NCBI RefSeq assembly: GCF_002379585.1
Contig: NZ_DFUE01000090.1
Coordinates: forward strand, 10,905 to 74,904
Direction: 5' to 3'
DNA from: Pseudomonas sp. UBA4194
GTDB taxonomy: Bacteria; Pseudomonadota; Gammaproteobacteria; Pseudomonadales; Pseudomonadaceae
Length of the DNA stretch: 64,000 nucleotides
A model generated the notes under the pieces. The model saw nothing but the letters and a program-made list of their open reading frames with translations, ran no database searches and was not told the DNA's origin. The translations under genes and the position numbers were made by a program. Positions 8,193 through 16,053 of the stretch are shown one piece after another. Within the stretch, counting starts at the first letter, position 1; every line of letters begins with the position of its first letter.

Positions 8193-8751
8193 ACTGTCCT
8201 CTTACGTTGGACAGCAAGTTGATCTTGCTGTCATTCAGGTACGCTTTCATTCCCTTGGCCGTCGACACGCCGCCGGCGCCGTCGATTCTAACGTCTTGGT
8301 CTGTCTGCGCATATTGCTTCTGTGGGAAAACGGTCATGCGCGAGCTGGTGATCACCGTCGCGCGGCTTTTCTGGTCGGTACGCGCAACCCGCACCGAGTC
8401 GATCAGTTCCACCTCGGAGCCATCCGGATTCACCTCGCCGCGCTCGCTGGTCACGTGCCACGGGTAGACCGTGCCGCGATACAGCTGCATGTCGGGCTTG
8501 GTCAGCAGGGTCACTTCGGAGGCTTTGACATGCTCGACCTTCTCGGCGGTCATGTCGTACTGGATGCCACCGTCAGGCAGGAACTGCTTGGCCCGCGCAT
8601 TCGTGGCGTAGTAGTCGATCTGGCTTTCATCGACGGCTGCCACGGGCTGGTCGAGGAAGCGTTCAGGGCTCACGTTCCAGTAGCCGATGGCCGCAAACAA
8701 CAGGGCCAGGGTACCGAACAGCAGGATAGTGCGTATTTTCTTGGTCAGCAT
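8179..8751 (-). CDS. lptC: LPS export protein LptC
   Basis: 190 residues with an N-terminal transmembrane anchor (IRTILLFGTLALLFAAIGYW) and a periplasmic jellyroll domain that hands LPS from LptFG to LptA. Typical family stretches are YDMTAEKVEHV and GEVNPDGSEVELIDSV. It lies 8 bases after kdsC and overlaps lptA. Confidence 0.94.
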   Translation of the reverse strand: MLTKKIRTILLFGTLALLFAAIGYWNVSPERFLDQPVAAVDESQIDYYATNARAKQFLPDGGIQYDMTAEKVEHVKASEVTLLTKPDMQLYRGTVYPWHVTSERGEVNPDGSEVELIDSVRVARTDQKSRATVITSSRMTVFPQKQYAQTDQDVRIDGAGGVSTAKGMKAYLNDSKINLLSNVRGQYEAR

Positions 8752-8759
8752 GGGTCGCT

Positions 8760-9299
8760 CTACAGGTAAGCCGCCTGGGCTGCTTCGAGGTTGCCCTGGC
8801 CGCGCAGGATCAGCTCGCAGAATTCCCGAGCGGCGCCTTCGCCGCCCCGGGCCTGGGTAATGCCATCGGCATGTTCGCGCACGAAACCGTTGGCGTTGGC
8901 CACGGCCATGCCCAGGCCTACCCGGCGAATCACGGGCAGATCCGGCAGGTCGTCGCCCAGATAGGCCACTTGCTCATAGCTTAGGCCGAGTTCGGCGATC
9001 AGGCCGTCGAGCACCACCAATTTGTCTTCGCGTCCCTGGAACAGGTGAGCAATGCCCAGGTTCTTCGCGCGCCGCTCCACCACCGGGCTCTTGCGGCCGG
9101 TGATGATGGCGGTGGTCACGCCACTGTTGATCAACATCTTGATGCCCTGGCCGTCCAGGGTGCTGAAGCTCTTGAATTCGCTGCCATCCTCGAGGAAGTA
9201 CAGGCGCCCATCGGTGAGTACACCGTCGACGTCGAATACCGCCAGCTTGATGGCCTGGGTGCGTTGCAGCAGATTGCGGCTGATGTCTTCAGTGCTCAT
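8760..9299 (-). CDS. kdsC: KDO-8-phosphate phosphatase
   Basis: 179-residue HAD phosphatase of the C0 (capless, tetrameric) subclass that removes phosphate from KDO-8-P in LPS core synthesis. Motif I is FDVDGVLTDG with the nucleophile and acid Asp pair, motif II is the Thr in AIITGRKSP, and the distal motif is YLGDDLPDLP. It starts directly at the kdsD stop with no gap. Confidence 0.96.
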   Translation of the reverse strand: MSTEDISRNLLQRTQAIKLAVFDVDGVLTDGRLYFLEDGSEFKSFSTLDGQGIKMLINSGVTTAIITGRKSPVVERRAKNLGIAHLFQGREDKLVVLDGLIAELGLSYEQVAYLGDDLPDLPVIRRVGLGMAVANANGFVREHADGITQARGGEGAAREFCELILRGQGNLEAAQAAYL

Positions 9300-10274
9300 T
9301 CACATTACTCCCGCGCGCAGCAGGTCGCCGAGGTTGAAGGCGCCTACCGGGCAGTCTTGATCGTCAACGACGATCAGTGAGTTGATCTTGTTGTCTTCCA
9401 TGATTTTCAACGCCTCGGCCGCGAGCATGTCGGGCCGCGCGGTCTTGCCATGGGACGTCATCACGTCATCGATTCGAGCGCTGTGGACGTCGATGGTGCG
9501 ATCCAATGTCCGGCGCAGGTCACCGTCGGTGAATATCCCGGCCAAGCGGCCATCGGCTTCCAGAATTGCGGTCATGCCCAGGCCCTTGCGGGTCATCTCC
9601 ATCAGCGCGTCGCGCAGCAAGGTGCCGCGTGGTACGTGGGGCAGCGCGCTGCCGGTGTGCATCACATGCTCGACCTTGAGCAACAGGCGTCGACCCAGGG
9701 CGCCGCCGGGATGGGAGAAGGCAAAGTCTTCGGCGGTAAACCCGCGGGCTTCCAGCAGGGCGATGGCCAGGGCGTCGCCCAGGACCAGCGCAGCGGTGGT
9801 GGAGGAGGTCGGTGCCAGGTTCAACGGGCAGGCCTCCTGGGCGACGCGAGCATCGAGGTTGACCTCGGCCGCTCGGGCCAGGGGCGAATCAGGGTTGCCG
9901 GTCAGACTGATCATGGGGATGCCCATGCGTTTTATCAGTGGCAGCAGGGTGACGATTTCCGCCGTGGACCCGGAGTTGGACAGTGCCAGAATCACGTCCT
10001 GGCGGGTGATCATGCCCATGTCTCCATGGCTGGCTTCGGCAGGGTGGACAAAGAACGAGGGCGTACCGGTACTGGCCAGGGTGGCGGCAATCTTGTTGCC
10101 CACGTGGCCCGATTTGCCCATGCCCAGCACGATGACGCGACCCTGAATGCCGAGAATCAATTCGCACGCTTTCACGAAATCGGCGTCGATATGTGCGAGC
10201 AAACCTTCCACCGCTTCGATCTCGAGGCGGATGGTACGGTGCGCGGATTGAATCAGGTCGCTGGTCTGGCTCAT
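9300..10274 (-). CDS. kdsD: Arabinose-5-phosphate isomerase
   Basis: 324 residues: an N-terminal SIS isomerase domain (VIVLGMGKSGHVGNKIAATL and the sugar-phosphate loop LALSNSGSTAEIV), then two CBS domains from about residue 205. It converts ribulose-5-P to arabinose-5-P, the first step towards KDO. An in-frame upstream ATG at 10337 exists, but 10274 gives the usual length and N-terminus (MSQTSDLIQSAHRTI). It heads the minus-strand LPS/rpoN series and diverges from the mla operon. Confidence 0.95.
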   Translation of the reverse strand: MSQTSDLIQSAHRTIRLEIEAVEGLLAHIDADFVKACELILGIQGRVIVLGMGKSGHVGNKIAATLASTGTPSFFVHPAEASHGDMGMITRQDVILALSNSGSTAEIVTLLPLIKRMGIPMISLTGNPDSPLARAAEVNLDARVAQEACPLNLAPTSSTTAALVLGDALAIALLEARGFTAEDFAFSHPGGALGRRLLLKVEHVMHTGSALPHVPRGTLLRDALMEMTRKGLGMTAILEADGRLAGIFTDGDLRRTLDRTIDVHSARIDDVMTSHGKTARPDMLAAEALKIMEDNKINSLIVVDDQDCPVGAFNLGDLLRAGVM

Positions 10275-10361
10275 GGCAGAAATCGTTTGGCCCGGTGAAA
10301 AGGCGGCGATTATAGCGGGAATGAACGTTTGACTCACCTGCCTATTTCATCACGGCACAAT

Positions 10362-10387
10362 CCATGGCCCGTACGGCGGGGCCATGG
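10362..10387. repeat. Inverted repeat between kdsD and mlaF
   Basis: CCATGGCC at 10362-10369 and GGCCATGG at 10380-10387 form a perfect 8-bp inverted repeat 10 bases apart, about 90 bases upstream of kdsD and 155 upstream of mlaF. It could be an operator or a hairpin in a leader; nothing in the sequence decides. Confidence 0.5.
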
Positions 10388-10426
10388 TGCTTTCTGTATC
10401 AACAATTGACAAGGGGGCCAACGATC

Positions 10427-10456
10427 TTGGGCGCGCGCTGTCTGCAATGCTATAGT
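10427..10456 (+). promoter_or_regulatory. Putative sigma-70 promoter of the mla operon
   Basis: TTGGGC at 10427-10432 and TATAGT at 10451-10456 are spaced by 18 bases and lie about 90 bases upstream of mlaF, pointing towards it. The -10 is a good match and the -35 keeps TTG. Not tested. Confidence 0.5.
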
Positions 10457-10542
10457 TCGCCGCTTGTTCGGCCCACCCGGTCCAAGTGTCTCCGAGCAGG
10501 GGGCGAGCGTCCGAAGGTGAGGTTGTACCGCAAGGAGTTTAG

Positions 10543-11352
10543 ATGAGTGCCGATAGCGCCTACGCAGTCGAGCTGAAGGGAGTCTCTTTCAAGCGCGGCT
10601 CGCGGAGCATTTTCAACAATGTCGATATCCGCATTCCACGCGGCAAGGTCACCGGCATCATGGGGCCTTCGGGATGTGGCAAGACCACGCTCCTGCGTTT
10701 GATGGGAGCGCAATTGCGGCCGTCCGCGGGGGAGGTCTGGGTCAACGGGCAGAACCTGCCGAGTCTGTCGCGAAGCGACCTGTTCGATGCACGCAAGCAC
10801 ATGGGTGTCCTGTTCCAGAGCGGCGCGCTGTTCACCGACCTGGACGTGTTCGAGAATGTCGCCTTCCCGCTGCGGGTACATACCGACCTGCCGGAAGACA
10901 TGATTCGCGACATCGTGCTGATGAAGCTGCAGGCCGTGGGCTTGCGCGGTGCCATAGAGCTGATGCCCGACGAGCTGTCCGGTGGCATGAAGCGTCGCGT
11001 GGCACTGGCCCGTGCCATCGCGATGGATCCGCAGATTCTGATGTACGACGAGCCCTTCGTGGGGCAGGACCCGATCGCCATGGGCGTGCTGGTGCGCCTG
11101 ATCCGCCTGCTCAACGATGCCCTGGGGATCACCAGTGTCGTGGTCTCCCACGACCTGGCAGAGACCGCCAGCATCGCCGACTACATCTATGTAGTGGGCG
11201 ATGGACAGGTACTGGGTCAGGGCACTCCCGACGAGCTGATGGGGTCGGATAATCCGCGTGTCCGCCAATTCATGAAAGGCGACCCTGACGGGCCCGTGCC
11301 TTTTCATTTTTCCGCGCCCGATTACCGCGCCGATCTGCTGGGGAAGCGTTGA
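10543..11352 (+). CDS. mlaF: Mla phospholipid transporter ATP-binding protein
   Basis: 269-residue ABC ATPase of the inner-membrane MlaFEDB complex, which keeps the outer-membrane lipid asymmetry. Walker A is GPSGCGKTT, the signature is LSGGMKRRVALARA, and Walker B is ILMYDEPFVGQDP. An AAGGAG precedes the ATG. In related systems it is annotated as ttg2A (toluene tolerance). First gene of the mlaFEDCB operon, with a one-base stop/start overlap to mlaE. Confidence 0.96.
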   Translation: MSADSAYAVELKGVSFKRGSRSIFNNVDIRIPRGKVTGIMGPSGCGKTTLLRLMGAQLRPSAGEVWVNGQNLPSLSRSDLFDARKHMGVLFQSGALFTDLDVFENVAFPLRVHTDLPEDMIRDIVLMKLQAVGLRGAIELMPDELSGGMKRRVALARAIAMDPQILMYDEPFVGQDPIAMGVLVRLIRLLNDALGITSVVVSHDLAETASIADYIYVVGDGQVLGQGTPDELMGSDNPRVRQFMKGDPDGPVPFHFSAPDYRADLLGKR

Positions 11353-12149
11353 TGCGCAGAAAATCAATTATCGAACGGATTCGTCTGTTCGGCCGCTCGG
11401 CCATGGACATGGTTGGCGTGCTGGGTCGCTCCGGGCTGTTCCTGGGGCATGCCTTGCTGGGGCGAGGCGGTATCGGTGGCGGCTTCCAGCTGCTGATCAA
11501 GCAGCTTTACTCGGTCGGCGTCATGTCGCTGCTGATCATCGTCGTGTCGGGCGTGTTCATCGGCATGGTGCTGGCCTTGCAGGGGTTCAGCATCCTGGCC
11601 AAGTACGGCTCGGAGCAGGCCGTGGGGCAGATGGTCGCCCTGACGTTGCTGCGCGAGCTCGGCCCGGTGGTCACCGCGCTGCTGTTCGCCGGACGTGCCG
11701 GTTCTGCGCTGACTGCCGAGATCGGCAACATGAAGTCCACCGAGCAGCTTTCCAGCCTGGAAATGATCGGTGTCGATCCGCTCAAGTACATCGTTGCACC
11801 GCGACTGTGGGCCGGTTTCATTTCCCTGCCGTTGCTGGCCATGATTTTCAGCGTCGTGGGTATCTGGGGTGGTTCCTGGGTTGCCGTGGACTGGCTGGGG
11901 GTCTATGAAGGATCGTTCTGGGCCAACATGCAGAACAGCGTCAACTTCACCGATGACGTGCTCAACGGTGTCATCAAGAGCCTGGTTTTTGCTTTTGTGG
12001 TCACCTGGATTGCGGTATTCCAGGGTTATGACTGTGAACCCACGTCCGAAGGCATCAGCCGCGCCACCACCAAGACGGTGGTCTATGCGTCGCTGGCCGT
12101 GCTCGGCCTGGACTTTATTCTGACTGCCCTGATGTTTGGAGATTTCTGA
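11352..12149 (+). CDS. mlaE: Mla phospholipid transporter permease
   Basis: 265-residue MlaE-family permease with several hydrophobic segments (for example VGVMSLLIIVVSGVFIGMVL near 55-75) and the family motif ELGPVVTALLFAGRAGSALTAEIG split over two helices. The ATG at 11352 overlaps the mlaF TGA; an in-frame TTG at 11349 is less likely. Confidence 0.95.
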   Translation: MRRKSIIERIRLFGRSAMDMVGVLGRSGLFLGHALLGRGGIGGGFQLLIKQLYSVGVMSLLIIVVSGVFIGMVLALQGFSILAKYGSEQAVGQMVALTLLRELGPVVTALLFAGRAGSALTAEIGNMKSTEQLSSLEMIGVDPLKYIVAPRLWAGFISLPLLAMIFSVVGIWGGSWVAVDWLGVYEGSFWANMQNSVNFTDDVLNGVIKSLVFAFVVTWIAVFQGYDCEPTSEGISRATTKTVVYASLAVLGLDFILTALMFGDF

Positions 12150-12616
12150 TGCAAAACCGATCCCTGGAAGTCGGAGTCGGCCTGTTTCTTCTGGCCGGTA
12201 TCCTGGCTTTGCTGCTGTTGGCCTTGCGTGTCAGTGGTCTGTCCACCAACGCGAACACCGAAAGCTACAAACTTTATGCTTATTTCGACAATATCGCCGG
12301 TTTGACTGTCAGAGCCAAGGTGACCATGGCCGGTGTAACCATCGGCAAGGTCACGGCAATCGATCTGGACCGCGACACCTTCACCGGTCGAGTGACGCTG
12401 CAACTGGACAAGAAAGTGGACAACCTGCCCACCGACTCCACTGCCTCGATCCTCACAGCCGGTTTGCTGGGCGAGAAGTACATCGGTATCAGCGTCGGTG
12501 GCGAAGAGGCCTTGCTCACCGACGGTGGGACCATCCACGACACCCAGTCTTCACTGGTGCTCGAGGACCTGATCGGCAAGTTCCTGCTTAATACGGTTAG
12601 CAAAGATGCCAAATAA
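12149..12616 (+). CDS. mlaD: Mla substrate-binding protein, MCE domain
   Basis: 155 residues: one N-terminal transmembrane helix (VGVGLFLLAGILALLLLALR) and an MCE domain at about 38-115 (AYFDNIAGLTVRAKVTMAGV) that forms the hexameric lipid pore facing the periplasm. Start overlaps the mlaE stop by one base. Confidence 0.95.
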   Translation: MQNRSLEVGVGLFLLAGILALLLLALRVSGLSTNANTESYKLYAYFDNIAGLTVRAKVTMAGVTIGKVTAIDLDRDTFTGRVTLQLDKKVDNLPTDSTASILTAGLLGEKYIGISVGGEEALLTDGGTIHDTQSSLVLEDLIGKFLLNTVSKDAK

Positions 12617-12626
12617 GGAGTTTTCC

Positions 12627-13280
12627 ATGTTTTCGATTTTGCGACGCAGCCTGTTGGTGCTGGTGGCTTTGCTGCCTATGTGGGCCAACGCGGCCCCTGC
12701 CGTATCCGCCCACCAGGTGGTGCAGGGCGTCACCGACAAGCTGCTTGGTGACCTTGAAGCCAACCGCGAAACCTACCGCACCAACCCGCAGGCCTTCTAC
12801 GAGGCTTTGAACAACATCGTAGGCCCGGTGGTGGATGCCGACGGCATCTCGCGCAGCATCATGACCGTCAAGTATTCGCGCAAGGCGACGCCAGCGCAGA
12901 TGCAGCGTTTCCAGGAAAACTTCAAACGCAGCCTGATGCAGTTCTATGGCAATGCCTTGCTCGAGTACAACAACCAGGGCATCACCGTAGGCCCGGCCAA
13001 GGATGAAAGCGGGACGCGCACCAGCGTCGACATGCAGGTCAAGGGCAACAACGGCGCCGTCTACCCGGTGTCCTACACCCTGGAAAACCTGAACAACGAA
13101 TGGAAAGTGCGTAACGTCATCATCAACGGCATCAACATCGGCAAGCTGTTCCGTGATCAGTTCGCCGACAGCATGCAGCGCAACGGCAACGACCTGGACA
13201 AGACCATCGACGGTTGGGCCGGTGAAGTGGAAAAGGCCAAGAAGGTCACTGACGACGCTGCACCGAAGGCTGCCCAGTAA
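12627..13280 (+). CDS. mlaC: Periplasmic phospholipid shuttle MlaC
   Basis: 217 residues with a Sec signal peptide (MFSILRRSLLVLVALLPMW, cleavage near ANA-AP), then the MlaC/Ttg2D fold that carries lipid between MlaA at the outer membrane and MlaD. The start at 12627 follows AAGGAG at 12615-12620; an in-frame ATG at 12606 lies within mlaD and would spoil the signal peptide. Confidence 0.95.
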   Translation: MFSILRRSLLVLVALLPMWANAAPAVSAHQVVQGVTDKLLGDLEANRETYRTNPQAFYEALNNIVGPVVDADGISRSIMTVKYSRKATPAQMQRFQENFKRSLMQFYGNALLEYNNQGITVGPAKDESGTRTSVDMQVKGNNGAVYPVSYTLENLNNEWKVRNVIINGINIGKLFRDQFADSMQRNGNDLDKTIDGWAGEVEKAKKVTDDAAPKAAQ

Positions 13281-13582
13281 TGGCCCAGGCATCTGTCCAG
13301 CTCGTGGCAGAGCAGCTGCAGCTCGCCGGCGTGCTCGACTACCGCACCGGTGCTGCCCTGCGCAAGCAGGGGCAGGCACTGATCCAGTCCAGCCCCGCCC
13401 AGGCCTTGGTCATCGATTGTGCGGGTGTCGAGAAATCCAGCAGCGTCGGCCTGTCGTTGCTACTGGGTTTCATGCGCGATGCCGAGGCCGCCGGCAAGGC
13501 GGTGCAGGTGCGGTCGCTGCCTCACGACATGAAGCAGATTGCCCAGGTCACGGGCATGACCGAGTTCTTTCCACAAGGTTGA
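13280..13582 (+). CDS. mlaB: STAS-domain protein MlaB
   Basis: 100-residue cytoplasmic STAS-domain protein that stabilises the MlaFE ATPase complex (LVIDCAGVEKSSSVGLSLLLG holds the conserved loop in two parts). It starts within the mlaC stop (TAATG). Last gene of the mla transcript before a T-rich hairpin region. Confidence 0.92.
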   Translation: MAQASVQLVAEQLQLAGVLDYRTGAALRKQGQALIQSSPAQALVIDCAGVEKSSSVGLSLLLGFMRDAEAAGKAVQVRSLPHDMKQIAQVTGMTEFFPQG

Positions 13583-13595
13583 GCGGTCGTCTACG

Positions 13596-13649
13596 AACGC
13601 CCTCCGTCTGAGCTCCCCAAGCGGGGTTCGCAGGCGGGCGGCTTTTTTT
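13596..13649 (+). terminator. Probable terminator after mlaB
   Basis: A GC-rich region with CCCCAAGCGGGG and an imperfect outer stem (GCCCTCCGTCTG against CAGGCGGGCGGC) ends in seven T residues at 13643-13649. The stem has mismatches, so the exact fold is uncertain. Confidence 0.5.
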
Positions 13650-13695
13650 GTATGATGGCCGACCCGCGCGCACAGGGCGCCGATCGAGGTTGAGC

Positions 13696-13935
13696 ATGCA
13701 GGCCGTAGAAGTTAAGGGCTTCCTTGAAGGGAAGTTGCCAGGAGTTCTGGTTGAAGTTGAAGGCGAAGGCTGCAACTTCCAGTTGAATGTGATCAGTGAC
13801 GAGCTGACGGCACTGAGCCCGGTCAAGCGCCAGCAACAGATCTATGCTCATTTGAACCCATGGATCGCCGATGGCAGCATCCATGCGGTCACTATGAAAT
13901 TCTTCAGCAGCGCAGCCTGGGCTGAGCGTTCCTGA
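13696..13935 (+). CDS. ibaG: BolA-family protein IbaG
   Basis: 79-residue BolA/YrbA protein that pairs with monothiol glutaredoxin in Fe-S handling. The core is GVLVEVEGEGCNFQLNVIS, with the family helix-turn VKRQQQIYAHLNPWI and a His at IHAVTMKF. The start at 13696 (MQAVEVKGF) gives the family length. The usual neighbour of the mla operon and murA. Confidence 0.9.
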   Translation: MQAVEVKGFLEGKLPGVLVEVEGEGCNFQLNVISDELTALSPVKRQQQIYAHLNPWIADGSIHAVTMKFFSSAAWAERS

Positions 13936-13956
13936 GCCACCCGCGTCGAGATTCCA

Positions 13957-15222
13957 ATGGACAAACTGATTATTACCGGCGGCGTTCGCCTTGATGGCGA
14001 AATCCGCATTTCCGGGGCGAAGAACTCGGCCCTGCCGATCCTGGCCGCTACCTTGCTGGCCGATGGGCCGGTGACGGTCGCCAACCTGCCGCACCTGCAC
14101 GACATCACCACCATGATCGAGCTGTTCGGCCGCATGGGCATCGAGCCTGTGATCGACGAAAAGCTGGCCGTAGAGATCGACCCGCGCACCATCAAGACCC
14201 TGGTCGCACCGTACGAGCTGGTCAAGACCATGCGCGCTTCGATTCTGGTACTCGGCCCCATGGTCGCGCGCTTCGGCGAGGCCGAAGTGGCTTTGCCTGG
14301 CGGTTGCGCCATCGGCTCGCGTCCCGTCGACCTGCACATCCGTGGCCTGGAAGCCATGGGCGCGCATATCGACGTCGAAGGCGGCTACATCAAGGCCAAG
14401 GCTCCCGAGGGTGGCCTGCGTGGCGCCAACTTCTTCTTCGATACCGTCAGCGTGACCGGTACCGAGAACATCATGATGGCCGCAGCGTTGGCCAACGGTC
14501 GCAGCGTGCTGCAGAACGCCGCGCGCGAGCCGGAAGTGGTCGACCTGGCCAATTTCATCAACGCCATGGGCGGTAACGTCCAGGGCGCCGGCACCGATAC
14601 CATCACCATCGAAGGCGTCAAGCGCCTGCATTCGGCGACCTACAAAGTCATGCCCGATCGCATCGAGACCGGAACCTACCTGGTTGCCGCTGCCTGTACC
14701 GGTGGCCGTGTCAAGGTCAAGGACACCGATCCGACCATTCTTGAAGCTGTCCTGGAGAAGCTCAAGGAGGCCGGTGCCGAAATCACTACCGGCGCCGACT
14801 GGATCGAGCTGAACATGCACGGCAAGCGTCCCAGGGCGGTCAACGTGCGCACGGCGCCGTACCCGGCGTTCCCCACCGACATGCAGGCGCAGTTCATCTC
14901 GCTCAATGCCATTGCCGAAGGCACCGGCGCGGTCATCGAGACGATCTTCGAAAACCGTTTCATGCACGTGTACGAAATGCACCGCATGGGCGCGCAGATC
15001 CAGGTCGAAGGCAACACCGCCATCGTGACCGGCACCACCAAGCTCAAAGGCGCGCCAGTGATGGCTACCGATCTGCGTGCTTCGGCCAGTCTGGTGATTT
15101 CGGCGTTGACCGCCGAAGGCGACACCCTGATCGATCGCATCTACCACATCGACCGTGGGTACGAATGCATCGAGGAAAAACTGCAGATGCTGGGCGCCAA
15201 GATCCGCCGCGTTCCGGGCTGA
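13957..15222 (+). CDS. murA: UDP-GlcNAc enolpyruvyltransferase
   Basis: First committed step of peptidoglycan synthesis, transferring enolpyruvate from PEP to UDP-GlcNAc. 421 residues, two EPT domains. The catalytic Cys117 sits in PGGCAIGSRPVD and is intact, so the enzyme should be the fosfomycin-sensitive form. The conserved N-terminal segment is GGVRLDGEIRISGAKNSALP. It lies 21 bases after ibaG. Confidence 0.98.
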   Translation: MDKLIITGGVRLDGEIRISGAKNSALPILAATLLADGPVTVANLPHLHDITTMIELFGRMGIEPVIDEKLAVEIDPRTIKTLVAPYELVKTMRASILVLGPMVARFGEAEVALPGGCAIGSRPVDLHIRGLEAMGAHIDVEGGYIKAKAPEGGLRGANFFFDTVSVTGTENIMMAAALANGRSVLQNAAREPEVVDLANFINAMGGNVQGAGTDTITIEGVKRLHSATYKVMPDRIETGTYLVAAACTGGRVKVKDTDPTILEAVLEKLKEAGAEITTGADWIELNMHGKRPRAVNVRTAPYPAFPTDMQAQFISLNAIAEGTGAVIETIFENRFMHVYEMHRMGAQIQVEGNTAIVTGTTKLKGAPVMATDLRASASLVISALTAEGDTLIDRIYHIDRGYECIEEKLQMLGAKIRRVPG

Positions 15223-15290
15223 TCCTGCCTGGGCGCACGGATGCGCCCGCCTGTTGCCAAGAAACTCTCCTGTAAGGACCGACGTTTTCC

Positions 15291-15926
15291 ATGTTGACCA
15301 TTGCGCTGTCCAAAGGCCGCATTCTCGACGACACCCTGCCGCTGCTGGCGGAGGCGGGCATCGTGCCCACCGAGAACCCGGATAAAAGCCGCAAACTGAT
15401 CATTCCCACGACCCAGGACGATGTGCGCCTGTTGATCGTTCGGGCCACCGACGTACCGACCTATGTCGAGCACGGCGCCGCCGACCTTGGCGTGGCAGGC
15501 AAGGACGTACTGATGGAGTACAGCGGCCAGGGCCTCTACGAGCCCCTGGATCTGCAGATCGCCCAGTGCAAGCTGATGACCGCCGGTGCAGTCGGTGCCC
15601 CCGAACCCAAGGGGCGGCTGCGGGTGGCGACCAAGTTCGTCAACGTTGCCAAGCGCTACTACGCCGAGCAAGGTCGTCAGGTCGACATCATCAAGCTGTA
15701 CGGTTCCATGGAACTGGCGCCGTTGGTGGGTCTGGCCGACAAGATCATCGACGTGGTCGACACCGGCAACACCCTTCGCGCCAACGGCCTGGAGCCTCAG
15801 GAACTGATTGCCACCATCAGCTCGCGCCTGGTGGTGAACAAGGCTTCGATGAAGATGCAGCACGCCCGCATCCAGGCGTTGATCGACACCCTGCGCAAGG
15901 CAGTGGAGTCGCGACACCGCGGCTGA
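15291..15926 (+). CDS. hisG: ATP phosphoribosyltransferase, short form
   Basis: First step of histidine synthesis. At 211 residues this is the short HisG(S) type, which lacks the C-terminal regulatory domain and works with HisZ; hisZ is not in the window. Family motifs are LSKGRILDDTLPLL and VVDTGNTLRANGL. AGGA lies upstream of the ATG. The his genes here form hisG-hisD-hisC, separated from murA by 68 bases. Confidence 0.96.
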   Translation: MLTIALSKGRILDDTLPLLAEAGIVPTENPDKSRKLIIPTTQDDVRLLIVRATDVPTYVEHGAADLGVAGKDVLMEYSGQGLYEPLDLQIAQCKLMTAGAVGAPEPKGRLRVATKFVNVAKRYYAEQGRQVDIIKLYGSMELAPLVGLADKIIDVVDTGNTLRANGLEPQELIATISSRLVVNKASMKMQHARIQALIDTLRKAVESRHRG

Positions 15927-15982
15927 CCCACCCGCGCGGCCTTGAACCGTCGCGCCCGTCTATCCGCGTCATAGCCAAATAA

Positions 15983-16027
15983 CTCAAGTGCCTACGTGGA
16001 TCGATTGGTAATCTATCGGTGCTTGAG
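15983..16027 (+). other. Stem-loop in the hisG-hisD gap
   Basis: CTCAAGTGCC at 15983-15992 can pair with GGTGCTTGAG at 16018-16027 (ten pairs, two of them G-T), 27 bases before the hisD start. There is no T-run, so it is not an intrinsic terminator. It could affect mRNA stability or hisD expression. Confidence 0.35.
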
Positions 16028-16053
16028 CAATTGCCATTATTTGAGGCCCCGCT

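Noticed and set aside
13591..15147. 518-codon minus-strand frame opposite murA
   Set aside because: Shadow of murA; biased composition and no ribosome binding site.
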